Source: a virus
Length of the DNA stretch: 64,000 nucleotides
Virus record (IMG/VR): IMGVR_UViG_3300032046_000008
Location: 1-64,000 of that record
Strand: one strand, 5' to 3'
Position 1 is the first letter of the stretch. Each line of letters begins with the position of its first letter. Below are positions 15,003-22,968 of the stretch, piece after piece. The translations under genes were made by a program, and so were the position numbers. The notes under the pieces are model-generated. The model was not told the origin of the DNA. It made no database searches and worked only from the letters and a program-made list of their open reading frames with translations.

Positions 15003-15702
15003 GTATCCACATTTCCTCTGCCTGATGTTGGCCAGGTTTAGCCAAGAAGTTTGCTTCGCCTGCATGATAAGCGGCACGAGAAATAGTGTAGCCAAACATA
15101 TCAAAGAGATATGACGAAACCAGAGCTGTGTAATCCTCTATCCTAACAATAGGAACACCAAAATGCTTTGTATAAAGTTTACAATTGTGTCCCAGGTGGG
15201 TTATTGCCGTATCTGTCCACAGAACTGCTTGTGGATCTTTAGCAAATAATCTAGAAAAAGGTTCCGACCAATCACTACCTTTGATGTGCTGATACAATGT
15301 CCAACTATTGAAATCCGCTATGAAAACATCGCCGTCTGCGACCCCCATAACCTGCCGCGAATCTGCCTTAATAATTGACATATGAGAACAAGCACCAAAC
15401 ACCCTTTGCAGATGATCAATGCAATTTTGATCTAATTCAAACACTGTATGAGATAAAGGCACAAGTACTTCTTCCGCTATCAAAGCACTTCTGCCTACCC
15501 CGCCAAAAAATTCCACAACTCTCAAACTCTTGGGAAGAGAAGAAAGTAACCATTCTATCGCCAAGGCTCCGCCTGCAACATCTGCTAGTCTTCTTTTCAA
15601 CTGGACAAAGAAAGGAGCAAATTGGACAGCAGTTGGGTAATCTTTTGCCAGATCTGATTCTGAGATAGGAAGCAACCATTTTTCGCAAATCAAGGCTTTC
15701 AT
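14968..15702 (-). CDS. SAM-methyltransferase-like Rossmann protein
   Basis: 244 aa. SLRVVEFFGGVGRSALIAEE is motif I of class I methyltransferases, HTVFELDQNCIDHLQ the acidic motif II, and MSIIKADSRQVM the next strand. The motif IV region reads VFIADFNSWTLYQHIKG, with no DPPY or NPPY, so it is not a standard amino-methyltransferase. Located between PLP and GNAT genes, so it may methylate or otherwise alter the modified thymine side chain; inferred from position only. Confidence 0.65.
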   Translation of the reverse strand: MKALICEKWLLPISESDLAKDYPTAVQFAPFFVQLKRRLADVAGGALAIEWLLSSLPKSLRVVEFFGGVGRSALIAEEVLVPLSHTVFELDQNCIDHLQRVFGACSHMSIIKADSRQVMGVADGDVFIADFNSWTLYQHIKGSDWSEPFSRLFAKDPQAVLWTDTAITHLGHNCKLYTKHFGVPIVRIEDYTALVSSYLFDMFGYTISRAAYHAGEANFLAKPGQHQAEEMWIHDRKRGFVFVD

Positions 15703-15703
15703 C

Positions 15704-16549
15704 CTAGGCCTCCATCAAAGAATAATGCGGTATCCTATATGCCATTCGTCTTTGCATGCCCATACCTTCTTTCAAGTTATCTGCTGTATCTCCACAACAA
15801 CACACAGATATACCAAGATCGTCATGAACAAAACTCATCCAAAATGCCCATATCGCTTTAGAGAGAAACTGACTAGAATAATCATGCTTGGCTTGTGTAA
15901 TAACTGCCACTCCAGAATAAACATAGCCGCCAACCAGACCCGAAATGATTCCGTTTCCATTTAGGGCAAAAAACATTCTCGAATTGGCAAAATGACAATG
16001 GGCTCTTATCATCGCTCTGTAATGCCCTCGCACAACCATAAAGTGGCGCTCCTTGGCCTTTTCATACCATCGTTCCAGAATATCAAACATTTGCTGTTGG
16101 CCAATTTCGTCCCTGGAGACTTCGACAAACCTGTATCTTCTTAAGGCAGAGCGTATTTGCCACCGTTTGTTGGCACTCAATTCAGAATTTTGCCAAGAAG
16201 AAAAAGAATACCACACAGATGCTTTCACCAACCTGATATAATCTAGACACTCCGGCAATAGGAGAGAGTTGAATCTGGTAATTCCCAAATTCTTAAGGCA
16301 TAACGTTGCCATGTGGTAGAACTTCTCAGTCTTTTCTCCCTCCCAATGAATCAAAGTAGCCTGTGTCTTCTCTTTCCGAAGATACCAAACAGCCTCCATC
16401 ATATTTAGGCGCAAAAGACAAGATCCTGGTTTGGAATAGGCAAATGTGGAAATAACCTCTGGAAAACTATAGTAGCTTTCACTTGGCAAAACCTCTATTC
16501 CTTCCAAGGTATATTGTGGAATTATTGCCAAAGATGCACTATGCGTCAT
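15704..16549 (-). CDS. GNAT/FemX-like acyltransferase
   Basis: 281 aa from ATG 16549 (an ATG 18 nt earlier is possible). LRRYRFVEVSRDEIGQQQMF, then YEKAKERHFMVVRGHYRAMI, then ALNGNGIISGLVGGYVYSGV and KAIWAFWMSFVHDDLG are the usual strand-helix pattern of GNAT-fold (FemABX/phosphatidylglycerol-lysyltransferase-like) proteins. Acyltransferases occur in phage thymidine hypermodification clusters, where some acetylate aminomethyl-dU. The substrate here is inferred from neighbours. Confidence 0.6.
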   Translation of the reverse strand: MTHSASLAIIPQYTLEGIEVLPSESYYSFPEVISTFAYSKPGSCLLRLNMMEAVWYLRKEKTQATLIHWEGEKTEKFYHMATLCLKNLGITRFNSLLLPECLDYIRLVKASVWYSFSSWQNSELSANKRWQIRSALRRYRFVEVSRDEIGQQQMFDILERWYEKAKERHFMVVRGHYRAMIRAHCHFANSRMFFALNGNGIISGLVGGYVYSGVAVITQAKHDYSSQFLSKAIWAFWMSFVHDDLGISVCCCGDTADNLKEGMGMQRRMAYRIPHYSLMEA

Positions 16550-16556
16550 TATTTTC

Positions 16557-17996
16557 TCAGACCACATTCATTCTTGCCATCAGTACTTCGTCAAGCGAAG
16601 GTAATCCCCATAATTCTGCATCTGTTGCCAAATTAGGATTACGACCTCGCTCTTTGGCACATTCCGGCAAAGGCGAGGAATCAAGCAATTGCCAATCCTC
16701 TTCCCGTCCCTCTAGTCTTACAGAACAATAATCTTTGTACTGCAAAGCCTTGGCAGATAACAGAACTACGTTGCGGCAAGCCTTTGTTCCATATTCCTCA
16801 CAATACAAACAACCCTTGCGATAGCATCCTGGCAATGGTTCAAACCTAGCATCTGGTGCTGACCGATAATGAATGGGCACGGCTGGACCATGACATTGAT
16901 CGGCAGTGGTGAACCAAGGCGCTAAGTTCGCGCCTCCTTTGCCATTGTTATAATATTCGTAGCACAAGCTCATGGTGATGTTGTGTTGTCGTGTCCAAGG
17001 CAACAATTCTTGCAACCAAGCCACTCGCGTATCTTGACGAATCGTGCGAACACCACCGATGATTTGTGTCATAAGGGATTCAAACTCCTCCACCCCTTCT
17101 AGATGACCTCGCCGGAGTCTGTCCAACAATTCTTTGTAAGAACCCAGATTAGATTCGCAGAACTTAAAAATAACATGATTTGCTCCTGCCTGGGCCAAGC
17201 AGCGCACCAACTCCTTCATATCATCCAAGGTGACAATCCCAGGCAGCACAGGATTGACCTGGATACTAATGTAAATGCCCAAATCCGCGTATTCCCGTAT
17301 AATCTCATACAATTGATACAAATGGAACGATCCTGGGGATAATCTCCTGAAGACCGCCTCATCTGCCACATTCACACTCCACTCCATATAAGAGTATGGA
17401 CTTTGCAACAAAATATCTTTGGCCCAATCGGGCGGAAGCTTCCGACTTAAGTAAAAAAGAGGAATACCTTCATCCACAAACACCTTGGACAATCGCTCTA
17501 CAACATGATAGCGAGTCTCTAGATTCTGGAAAGGCTCTGTGAAACTTGATATGTAAGCTGGACCCACGACCATCATTTTGCTAAGGCGATTACGAATAAA
17601 ATCTGGGTAGTCTGGGTTTACCGCCGGCAAACCTGTTGCATGATAACCCCTGCTCCCAAAATCTATATAACAGAATTTGCAGCCTATCTCGCAATATCCA
17701 GTGTACGGTATAGTCAATATTGCTTCGGAATAACAAGGTCGAGGCCTTACCTTATCAGAGACATGCTTGTCTTTGTACCATCCTCGGGGATTAGGACTAC
17801 TAGAAATTAATAGATGTTTAACTGGCTCGGTGTACACTTTTGCAGGTTTCGTTTTGCCACCCAGCACCATGCTTATTGGTATAGATTGATATGGACCTTG
17901 ATCATCCACGCCCTCTTCTATTGGAGCAGCCAAGCGAAACCGTCGTTGCCGATATTCCTCATCCGATTCCGATTGTGGCTTCCCAACCTCGTTCAT
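16557..17996 (-). CDS. Radical SAM enzyme, probable modified-thymine isomerase
   Basis: 479 aa. Radical SAM CxxxCxxC at C102, C106, C109 (GYCEIGCKFCYIDFG), preceded by KVRPRPCYSEAILTIPYTG as in spore-photoproduct-lyase-like members. A second Cys group near residues 400-418 (GCYRKGCLYCEEYGTKAC) may bind an auxiliary cluster. Phages with amino-acid-modified thymine (e.g. M6) use a radical SAM protein to rearrange the amino acid on the base before PLP-dependent decarboxylation; the adjacent PLP gene fits that order. Sure of the superfamily, fairly sure of the pathway, unsure of the substrate. Confidence 0.8.
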   Translation of the reverse strand: MNEVGKPQSESDEEYRQRRFRLAAPIEEGVDDQGPYQSIPISMVLGGKTKPAKVYTEPVKHLLISSSPNPRGWYKDKHVSDKVRPRPCYSEAILTIPYTGYCEIGCKFCYIDFGSRGYHATGLPAVNPDYPDFIRNRLSKMMVVGPAYISSFTEPFQNLETRYHVVERLSKVFVDEGIPLFYLSRKLPPDWAKDILLQSPYSYMEWSVNVADEAVFRRLSPGSFHLYQLYEIIREYADLGIYISIQVNPVLPGIVTLDDMKELVRCLAQAGANHVIFKFCESNLGSYKELLDRLRRGHLEGVEEFESLMTQIIGGVRTIRQDTRVAWLQELLPWTRQHNITMSLCYEYYNNGKGGANLAPWFTTADQCHGPAVPIHYRSAPDARFEPLPGCYRKGCLYCEEYGTKACRNVVLLSAKALQYKDYCSVRLEGREEDWQLLDSSPLPECAKERGRNPNLATDAELWGLPSLDEVLMARMNVV

Positions 17997-18046
17997 CCAG
18001 ACGCCTCCAATCTCGTATTTTCAAAGTTATCACCATCGATCAAGAA

Positions 18047-19084
18047 TCAGATGGGAACATCCTGGCGATTACCAATTCCCTCAGGCCATTCGTCCCAAGT
18101 CGCAAGGACATCTTGCGCCTGTATGTCACCAGCGCGTGCACGGCGAATCAATTCCTCGGAGACTGGAATTCCCTCGTGTCCCTCGGTTGTCTCGAGAAGT
18201 TCACCAAGTCGTGCCGTGCTAATCTGGCACAAATCCCGATCAGCAAGATCCTTGTCTTCCTCAATACCAATGTCAATGTCATCACCAGGAATTGGCACAT
18301 ACTCTGCTAAGGTATTCGCCAGAGAACCCCAGCCAATCAAAGCCTCTTTTATATCACGGCAGTCCTTGCCCACATAGTAATGGCCTGTTTGCGTGGCTTT
18401 GTATTTGCACAATATAGTTTCTATTTCCTGCACATTTATGGGCCGCTCGCTACGAGGAGGAGCCACCCAATCCGAAAACTGTTCCTTTAATGCCGATACA
18501 ACATAATCAAGTTCCTGGTCGTTCAGCGGAGCCTTCAGATCACCCTTCAATATTACCGCCGCTCCTTTGCGCACTTCCGCATATATGCAAAGGGAAGAAC
18601 CAGGAAACTCTATTTTGGCCAATCCCAGTCGTTCCAACATATCTGCAAGTTTCCATGTTATCCATGGACCAAACATTGGAACTGGCGCGCATGCATCTTG
18701 CACCTGATTGAATGTGACACACCTGCATAATTTCTCAAAGAAAGCCTCAATAGCCTCTTCACACGGAAAGTATATAAGAGTCCGTTGCGCCTGCTTGCCA
18801 CGGAAATGTCTACGCTCCATGCCCCTCGGGAGAGTTCGCAACGTTTCCTGAAGCCAATTCTGCCAATCATCGTGATCTGTTGCATAACTCGCAACGCCTG
18901 CGTGGTAGAACAACCAATAAACCCAAAGCCAACGACAAAGAGAACCGCGATTTAGTAAATTATTGTCTATCCCTCGCTGGAGCATTATATATATAGGATC
19001 AAGATCGCCAGTTGTAAGCAGGCTCTCCCCGAATTCTACGCAAGCCTGCCAATGAACAGGATTAACCTTGGTTGGAACATCCAT
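18047..19084 (-). CDS. Amino acid:DNA transferase-like protein (aGPT-PPlase/ADDT clade)
   Basis: 345 aa. The N-terminal two thirds match the all-helical superfamily that installs amines or amino acids on 5-phosphoryl-hmU in DNA: WLFYHAGVASYATDHDDW, then LPRGMERRHFRGKQAQ, then MFGPWITWKLADMLERLGL. The family replaces the (pyro)phosphate on 5-hmU by glutamate, glycine or putrescine in known phages. The C-terminal ~130 residues include GHYYVGKDCRDIKEAL and a long acidic helical tail not obviously part of the domain. It lies upstream of the radical SAM gene and downstream of the kinase, matching pathway order. Confidence 0.75.
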   Translation of the reverse strand: MDVPTKVNPVHWQACVEFGESLLTTGDLDPIYIMLQRGIDNNLLNRGSLCRWLWVYWLFYHAGVASYATDHDDWQNWLQETLRTLPRGMERRHFRGKQAQRTLIYFPCEEAIEAFFEKLCRCVTFNQVQDACAPVPMFGPWITWKLADMLERLGLAKIEFPGSSLCIYAEVRKGAAVILKGDLKAPLNDQELDYVVSALKEQFSDWVAPPRSERPINVQEIETILCKYKATQTGHYYVGKDCRDIKEALIGWGSLANTLAEYVPIPGDDIDIGIEEDKDLADRDLCQISTARLGELLETTEGHEGIPVSEELIRRARAGDIQAQDVLATWDEWPEGIGNRQDVPI

Positions 19085-19091
19085 TCTTGTA

Positions 19092-19292
19092 CTATCTCCT
19101 TAAATTTCTAGCATAGACGAATGTCAAGATCACCACTCCTGGCAGAAGACCTGTAGCTCTGTTCAGAGCATAGACAAACCATAAGCTCTGTCCAGCAAGC
19201 CCAAACACCCAAGCCCAGTAACTTTTATTTCCGGCCAGCCACATATTGACAAGCGTCATGACACTCAACATCCAGGGTATGTAATCCAGCAT
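19092..19292 (-). CDS. Small integral membrane protein
   Basis: 66 aa with two hydrophobic spans (IPWMLSVMTLVNMWLAG, SYWAWVFGLAGQSLWFVYAL) and a third short one (LLPGVVILTFVYARNLRR). The MWLAGN...GL-GQ-LWF pattern recurs in many small phage membrane proteins of unknown role. Between two hypermodification genes but unlikely to act on DNA. Confidence 0.7.
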   Translation of the reverse strand: MLDYIPWMLSVMTLVNMWLAGNKSYWAWVFGLAGQSLWFVYALNRATGLLPGVVILTFVYARNLRR

Positions 19293-19856
19293 CTAACCAT
19301 ATACCTTCGGCAGAGCAATCCCCTCCAGAGCGAACACATCCAGCAACTGACGGTATGCTCTCTCATGATTAAGAATCCGTACTATTTCGCCCGCTTGCAG
19401 AGCTTTGTTAAGAATGCTTCGAACTCTCTCAAATTTGTCAAAAATATTGTTCGGATTGATGGTCCTGCCATTGTTACGGATATAGACTCGGCTGAGGCAA
19501 ACTTCCTTCGGTGTATCCAGAAATACCCAAGTAAATTGTCCTGGACCAAGTTCTTGAGAAAGATTATGCCATCGTCCCCAGATTGCGCCTACGATCATAC
19601 CCTCAAATAGCACATTGCCCCGTTCGGCATATTCTCGCACCATAGGTTCTATACGGTCAAAGGGTTTGATAGAATCACATCCGCCAGTCTTCATTGTATA
19701 AGGGCCAAGAACAAACGTGTTGAATTCTGGGATATGAAAGACCTCTGCGGTTCCTCTGGCATCAAAGCCAACAGCCTGATGATCATGCTCAATTAAGAAT
19801 CGTCTCACCAGTGTTGTCTTGCCACTGCCAAAGGTGCCGCAAATTAGAAATATCAC
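19293..19856 (-). CDS. P-loop kinase, probable 5-hmdU DNA kinase
   Basis: 187 aa. Walker A GTFGSGKT at residues 7-14, Walker B-like FTWVFLDTPKEVCLSRVY and a lid with RNNGRTINPNNIFDKFERV, the pattern of the P-loop kinases that phosphorylate 5-hydroxymethyluracil in phage DNA. GNVLFEGMIVGAIWGRW is a substrate-binding-type strand. Its neighbours (ADDT-like, radical SAM) and the separate helical protein at 10112 support a DNA-base kinase over a mononucleotide kinase. First gene of the island in transcription order. Confidence 0.75.
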   Translation of the reverse strand: MIFLICGTFGSGKTTLVRRFLIEHDHQAVGFDARGTAEVFHIPEFNTFVLGPYTMKTGGCDSIKPFDRIEPMVREYAERGNVLFEGMIVGAIWGRWHNLSQELGPGQFTWVFLDTPKEVCLSRVYIRNNGRTINPNNIFDKFERVRSILNKALQAGEIVRILNHERAYRQLLDVFALEGIALPKVYG

Positions 19857-20074
19857 TGCAACCTTCTACCAAGTTCCTGCTCTATTTTGGCTTCTAGCTC
19901 CTGCTCGACAAGCGTCACTGTTTCTCGGAGAGATTGCTTGGCATCTGCCAATTGCTTCTCTAGGGGCTGTTCTGTGTCAATCTCATCTACGCGCACCATG
20001 AAGCGCATATATTCATTATGACCAGGATCGCCGATATGCATCGTTACGCTGCACTCACACCCCACTTTTGGCAT
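19853..20074 (-). CDS. Hypothetical protein
   Basis: 73 aa. N-terminal strand region (KVGCECSVTMHIGDPGH, MRFMVRVDEID) and C-terminal helix (TLVEQELEAKIEQELGRRL). Overlaps both neighbours by 1-4 nt. Not recognised. Confidence 0.55.
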   Translation of the reverse strand: MPKVGCECSVTMHIGDPGHNEYMRFMVRVDEIDTEQPLEKQLADAKQSLRETVTLVEQELEAKIEQELGRRLQ

Positions 20075-20949
20075 TAGAACAACTCCTCTGGAGGTACATC
20101 TTCATCTGGAGGAGGAACAATTGCTTCTGCCACAGCCGCCACTGCTTCTTCCACCATTGCCGCAGGAGCCTTTGCTGCAGCCGCTGGTGTCGGCTTATAG
20201 GTGCTGGCCGGAGCAGGTGATGTTACTGGAGCTCCTGGTGTATAAGCCTTCACAGTCCCAGGCGTAGATATCTCTGCTACAGGTGCAGGTCTGCGCACTG
20301 TCTCTATGCCTAACAATTGTTCTCGCAGAATATCAATCACAGGCTTGGCTTCTTGCTTAGCCTGCGCAACTATCTCATCAGGCAGTGCCCCAGTATTCGG
20401 CACAACATGAATCTTGTATCGACGATCCAGACCTCCTCCTGTGGACACAAGATTCATCTGGCTGGCTCGCAGATTGCCAAGTTGCTCGCCGAGGAAGATG
20501 ATGTCTGCCAGAGGAGATTCGCGCCAAGCACTTGTATCCCAGAGGCGAAGACCATTGACAGGTTGCTTAAAATAGTTGCGACCAGAATAGAAAACTGTCT
20601 CCAATTGCTCCCCCTGCTTCAATTGTGTGCGCAAAATATCATCTATCCAGAACCAGATCATCATTCGGTCCTTCTTCTTGATATCCTGATCACACAGAGG
20701 ACAGGGGAGGTCAGAAGTTGCCACCAAAGACTTCGGGCAGAACTTTACATCACCAAAGCCTCCCTCTCTCTGGGCAGGCAACTCATGACCTTCAAATACT
20801 TCCATGTAGGGATCATCATCTTCGCCGCTGGACAGAAAATGGAAGAAGACTAGGTCTCCTTCGCGCGGATAATACCATTGTCCTCCTCCCTTGGGACGCT
20901 CTGCCTCGATCTGCTGTTGCCGTTCCCTGAGATCCTTGATGCCAGCCAT
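20074..20949 (-). CDS. Single-stranded DNA-binding protein (gp32-like)
   Basis: 291 aa. The core has FFHFLSSGEDDDPYMEVFEG, a Cys group (KFCPKSLVATSDLPCPLCD) and a strand-rich region (RMMIWFWIDDILR), as in gp32/T7-gp2.5-like phage SSBs with structural zinc. A Pro/Ala-rich linker (residues ~225-275) leads to an acidic C-terminal tail (PPPDEDVPPEELF), the hallmark by which SSBs recruit replication partners. It sits between primase and hypermodification genes. Assignment rests on architecture, not a close match. Confidence 0.7.
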   Translation of the reverse strand: MAGIKDLRERQQQIEAERPKGGGQWYYPREGDLVFFHFLSSGEDDDPYMEVFEGHELPAQREGGFGDVKFCPKSLVATSDLPCPLCDQDIKKKDRMMIWFWIDDILRTQLKQGEQLETVFYSGRNYFKQPVNGLRLWDTSAWRESPLADIIFLGEQLGNLRASQMNLVSTGGGLDRRYKIHVVPNTGALPDEIVAQAKQEAKPVIDILREQLLGIETVRRPAPVAEISTPGTVKAYTPGAPVTSPAPASTYKPTPAAAAKAPAAMVEEAVAAVAEAIVPPPDEDVPPEELF

Positions 20950-20971
20950 TAGTTCCTCCTTCTTCAGTTCT

Positions 20972-21484
20972 TCAATCAGGACAACCTATAAGCGGATCAG
21001 CGATAGGTGTTAGATCTCCAGGCCCGACTCTGAACTGTCCTACAAATACGTTGTCCTTCAACGCCTGTACATTGAACAGAGTCCGGTTGTACCACTCAGT
21101 ACGATCCCTCAGTTGCTGAACGAGATCGGTGAACCGCCCTGCCTGCTGCTGATATGTCAGGTCGAGGGTAGCAGGCTCACCTGCACCTATGATAACAACG
21201 GCCTCCGCCTGCTGGATGGCATTGACATAGACGCAGCGCGTCTCAGCGAAACCTCGGAGGGCCTGGACAGTGCCTAGGCTAGCGAAATACAGAGAAGGCC
21301 ATACAATCGCAAAGGTGATGGCCGCGAGGAGCCCAGGCCACATTAATAGATGCCCTGGTAGAAAGAGCCAGACTCGCTCGTCTTTGCCTTTGTCACGGAA
21401 ATCGCCGGAGTCATCACCATGTCCCAGGATGATGAGTATAGCGCCAAGAATTATCGCACCCACAGCTCCAAAGAACGGTAACAT
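20972..21484 (-). CDS. Membrane protein with two N-terminal spans
   Basis: 170 aa. Two hydrophobic spans (FFGAVGAIILGAILIILG and WPGLLAAITFAIVWPSLYF), then a helical soluble part (CVYVNAIQQAEAVVIIG, TEWYNRTLFNVQAL) with some resemblance to LemA-type proteins. A membrane-anchored phage protein of unknown role located in the replication block. Confidence 0.6.
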   Translation of the reverse strand: MLPFFGAVGAIILGAILIILGHGDDSGDFRDKGKDERVWLFLPGHLLMWPGLLAAITFAIVWPSLYFASLGTVQALRGFAETRCVYVNAIQQAEAVVIIGAGEPATLDLTYQQQAGRFTDLVQQLRDRTEWYNRTLFNVQALKDNVFVGQFRVGPGDLTPIADPLIGCPD

Positions 21485-21495
21485 TATGACCTCCT

Positions 21496-22401
21496 TTAAA
21501 TTTCTACAAGATTATGCGCCTGTTCTATACCGAGGCGCACTTCCTCAAATGTGCACTCCTGAGGATCCTTTCGGTATGCCGGAGCATTGGCCCTAAAGAG
21601 TTGTCCCCAAGTGAAGTACCGCTCCAGAATACGACGAGATTGCTCCTCGACCTTGTGTCCCGCCTCATCTGCGTCGAACCATAACACAATCCTCCCCGCA
21701 CCATGCTGCAATAGAACTGAGGCCTGCTTGATGCTCAGCATCGCCCCCAGAATTGCCTTGGCACAATATCCTGCCTCGCAGACCCAGATAGCATCCAAAG
21801 GCCCTTCCACTAATACTATCGTGCTCTGCCAATCCTTTGGCAGCCCGTAGAGGAATGCACTCTTATGCATCCCTAGGCTGTTCATATACTTCGGTTGGAC
21901 AGAATCTGAATTGCGAACAATGGTGCCAAGGAATTCGCCATCATCTCCATAAGCTGGTATCACAAGCTGTGAATAGAGTTGATCATAACGCAAGCCCCAA
22001 TGTTCCACCATGCTCCAAGTAAAGCCTCGATTGAATAACCATTTTGGCATCTCCGTAGCATTTAAACTCTCATAATGTTGTTGCCAATTTGATATCGGTT
22101 CTTCTGCGATAATCGCTGGAGCCGGCTCCACCAATTGTTTCTGCAATATTTCGATGCCGCCAGATTCATGTTGCGCTATCCATGCCAGAGCTTCTCTGAG
22201 ACTACAATCCATAATCTGCCGTACAAGGTTAACAAAGTCACCAGACCAACAGCCAGCGAAACAGATGCCTCTTCCAGTCTTGAGATTCAAAGAAAATGAT
22301 GGATGAAGATCACTATGGAATGGACAATGAGCATGCAATTCGTTGCCGCTTATCTGGCCATCAATTCCCAAGGCTGCTATGAGTTCAGTATAATCTTTCA
22401 T
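21496..22401 (-). CDS. DNA primase (CHC2 zinc finger + Toprim)
   Basis: 301 aa from ATG 22401 (ATGA overlap with the small gene upstream). CHC2 finger at residues 26-51 (HCPFHSDLHPSFS, ICFAGC), then a linker, then Toprim: IVLVEGPLDAIWV (catalytic Glu), AILGAMLS, RIVLWFDADEAGHK (DxD). Shorter than cellular DnaG, as in phage primases that lack the helicase-binding domain. It would prime lagging strands for the DnaE-like polymerase with the helicase at 22968. Confidence 0.85.
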   Translation of the reverse strand: MKDYTELIAALGIDGQISGNELHAHCPFHSDLHPSFSLNLKTGRGICFAGCWSGDFVNLVRQIMDCSLREALAWIAQHESGGIEILQKQLVEPAPAIIAEEPISNWQQHYESLNATEMPKWLFNRGFTWSMVEHWGLRYDQLYSQLVIPAYGDDGEFLGTIVRNSDSVQPKYMNSLGMHKSAFLYGLPKDWQSTIVLVEGPLDAIWVCEAGYCAKAILGAMLSIKQASVLLQHGAGRIVLWFDADEAGHKVEEQSRRILERYFTWGQLFRANAPAYRKDPQECTFEEVRLGIEQAHNLVEI

Positions 22402-22577
22402 GGTTTTATCGGCCCTGGCGAGGTCATCTCCCCTTGCCACGGCAACCCCGCCAGAGCCTCACGACAGACAAGGACCGCCATTTTGTCTCCCGCTCTGGAA
22501 ACTGGTCGGCCCACCCGCTCATAAGGCGGGGAAGAAAGCAATAGCGAGCCATAACCAGTTTCCAAAGCGACAGACAA
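22398..22577 (-). CDS. Small hypothetical protein
   Basis: About 59 aa from a TTG right after the MazG stop (MSVALETGYGSLLLSSPPYE reading TTG as Met); a longer form starting at TTG 22616 is possible. Ends in an ATGA overlap with the primase start. Contains RAGDKMAVLVCREAL. Not recognised. Confidence 0.45.
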   Translation of the reverse strand: MSVALETGYGSLLLSSPPYERVGRPVSRAGDKMAVLVCREALAGLPWQGEMTSPGPIKP

Positions 22578-22578
22578 A

Positions 22579-22968
22579 TCATATAGATATACCAAGAGCT
22601 CTGAATACCTTCGCAATATCCGGAGGATCCCATTTGTCGCTCTTCAGTATCTTGCCATCCTTCCTACGGAGTGGCAGGCCATCCTCGCCCAGTTTTGTCA
22701 TGTTACTGCGATGCACTTCCTCGAAGACTGCATCAATAGGAATACCATGAGCAATTGCTGTCCCATAAACAACATAAAGTAAATCTGCAAGAGCGTCTGC
22801 GATCTCAATTATGTCTCCAGAAGCGACCGCTACACAATATTCTGTCAACTCTTCAAACATCAGTTCATAACGTAACTTTCCCTCTGGAATCTTTGCGCTT
22901 GCCTCTTCTCGCGCAGGAAGGCCAAAAGCAAGATGAAATTGTCGCACCATATCGGCATTCGTCTTCAT
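22579..22968 (-). CDS. MazG-like NTP pyrophosphohydrolase
   Basis: 129 aa. RYELMFEELTEYCVAVASGD followed by EIADALADLLYVVYGTAIAHG gives the EExxE...ExxD metal-binding helices of the MazG/phosphoribosyl-ATP pyrophosphohydrolase family; EVHRSNMTKLGEDGLPLRR is the usual C-terminal signature. Such phage enzymes clean up unwanted (d)NTPs; here they might remove nucleotides competing with modified dNTPs, an inference. One-base overlap with the helicase gene. Confidence 0.85.
   Translation of the reverse strand: MKTNADMVRQFHLAFGLPAREEASAKIPEGKLRYELMFEELTEYCVAVASGDIIEIADALADLLYVVYGTAIAHGIPIDAVFEEVHRSNMTKLGEDGLPLRRKDGKILKSDKWDPPDIAKVFRALGISI

Noticed and set aside
17814-18377. Plus-strand frames opposite the radical SAM and ADDT-like genes
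   Set aside because: Antisense readings of strongly supported enzymes with no phage-like start signals.
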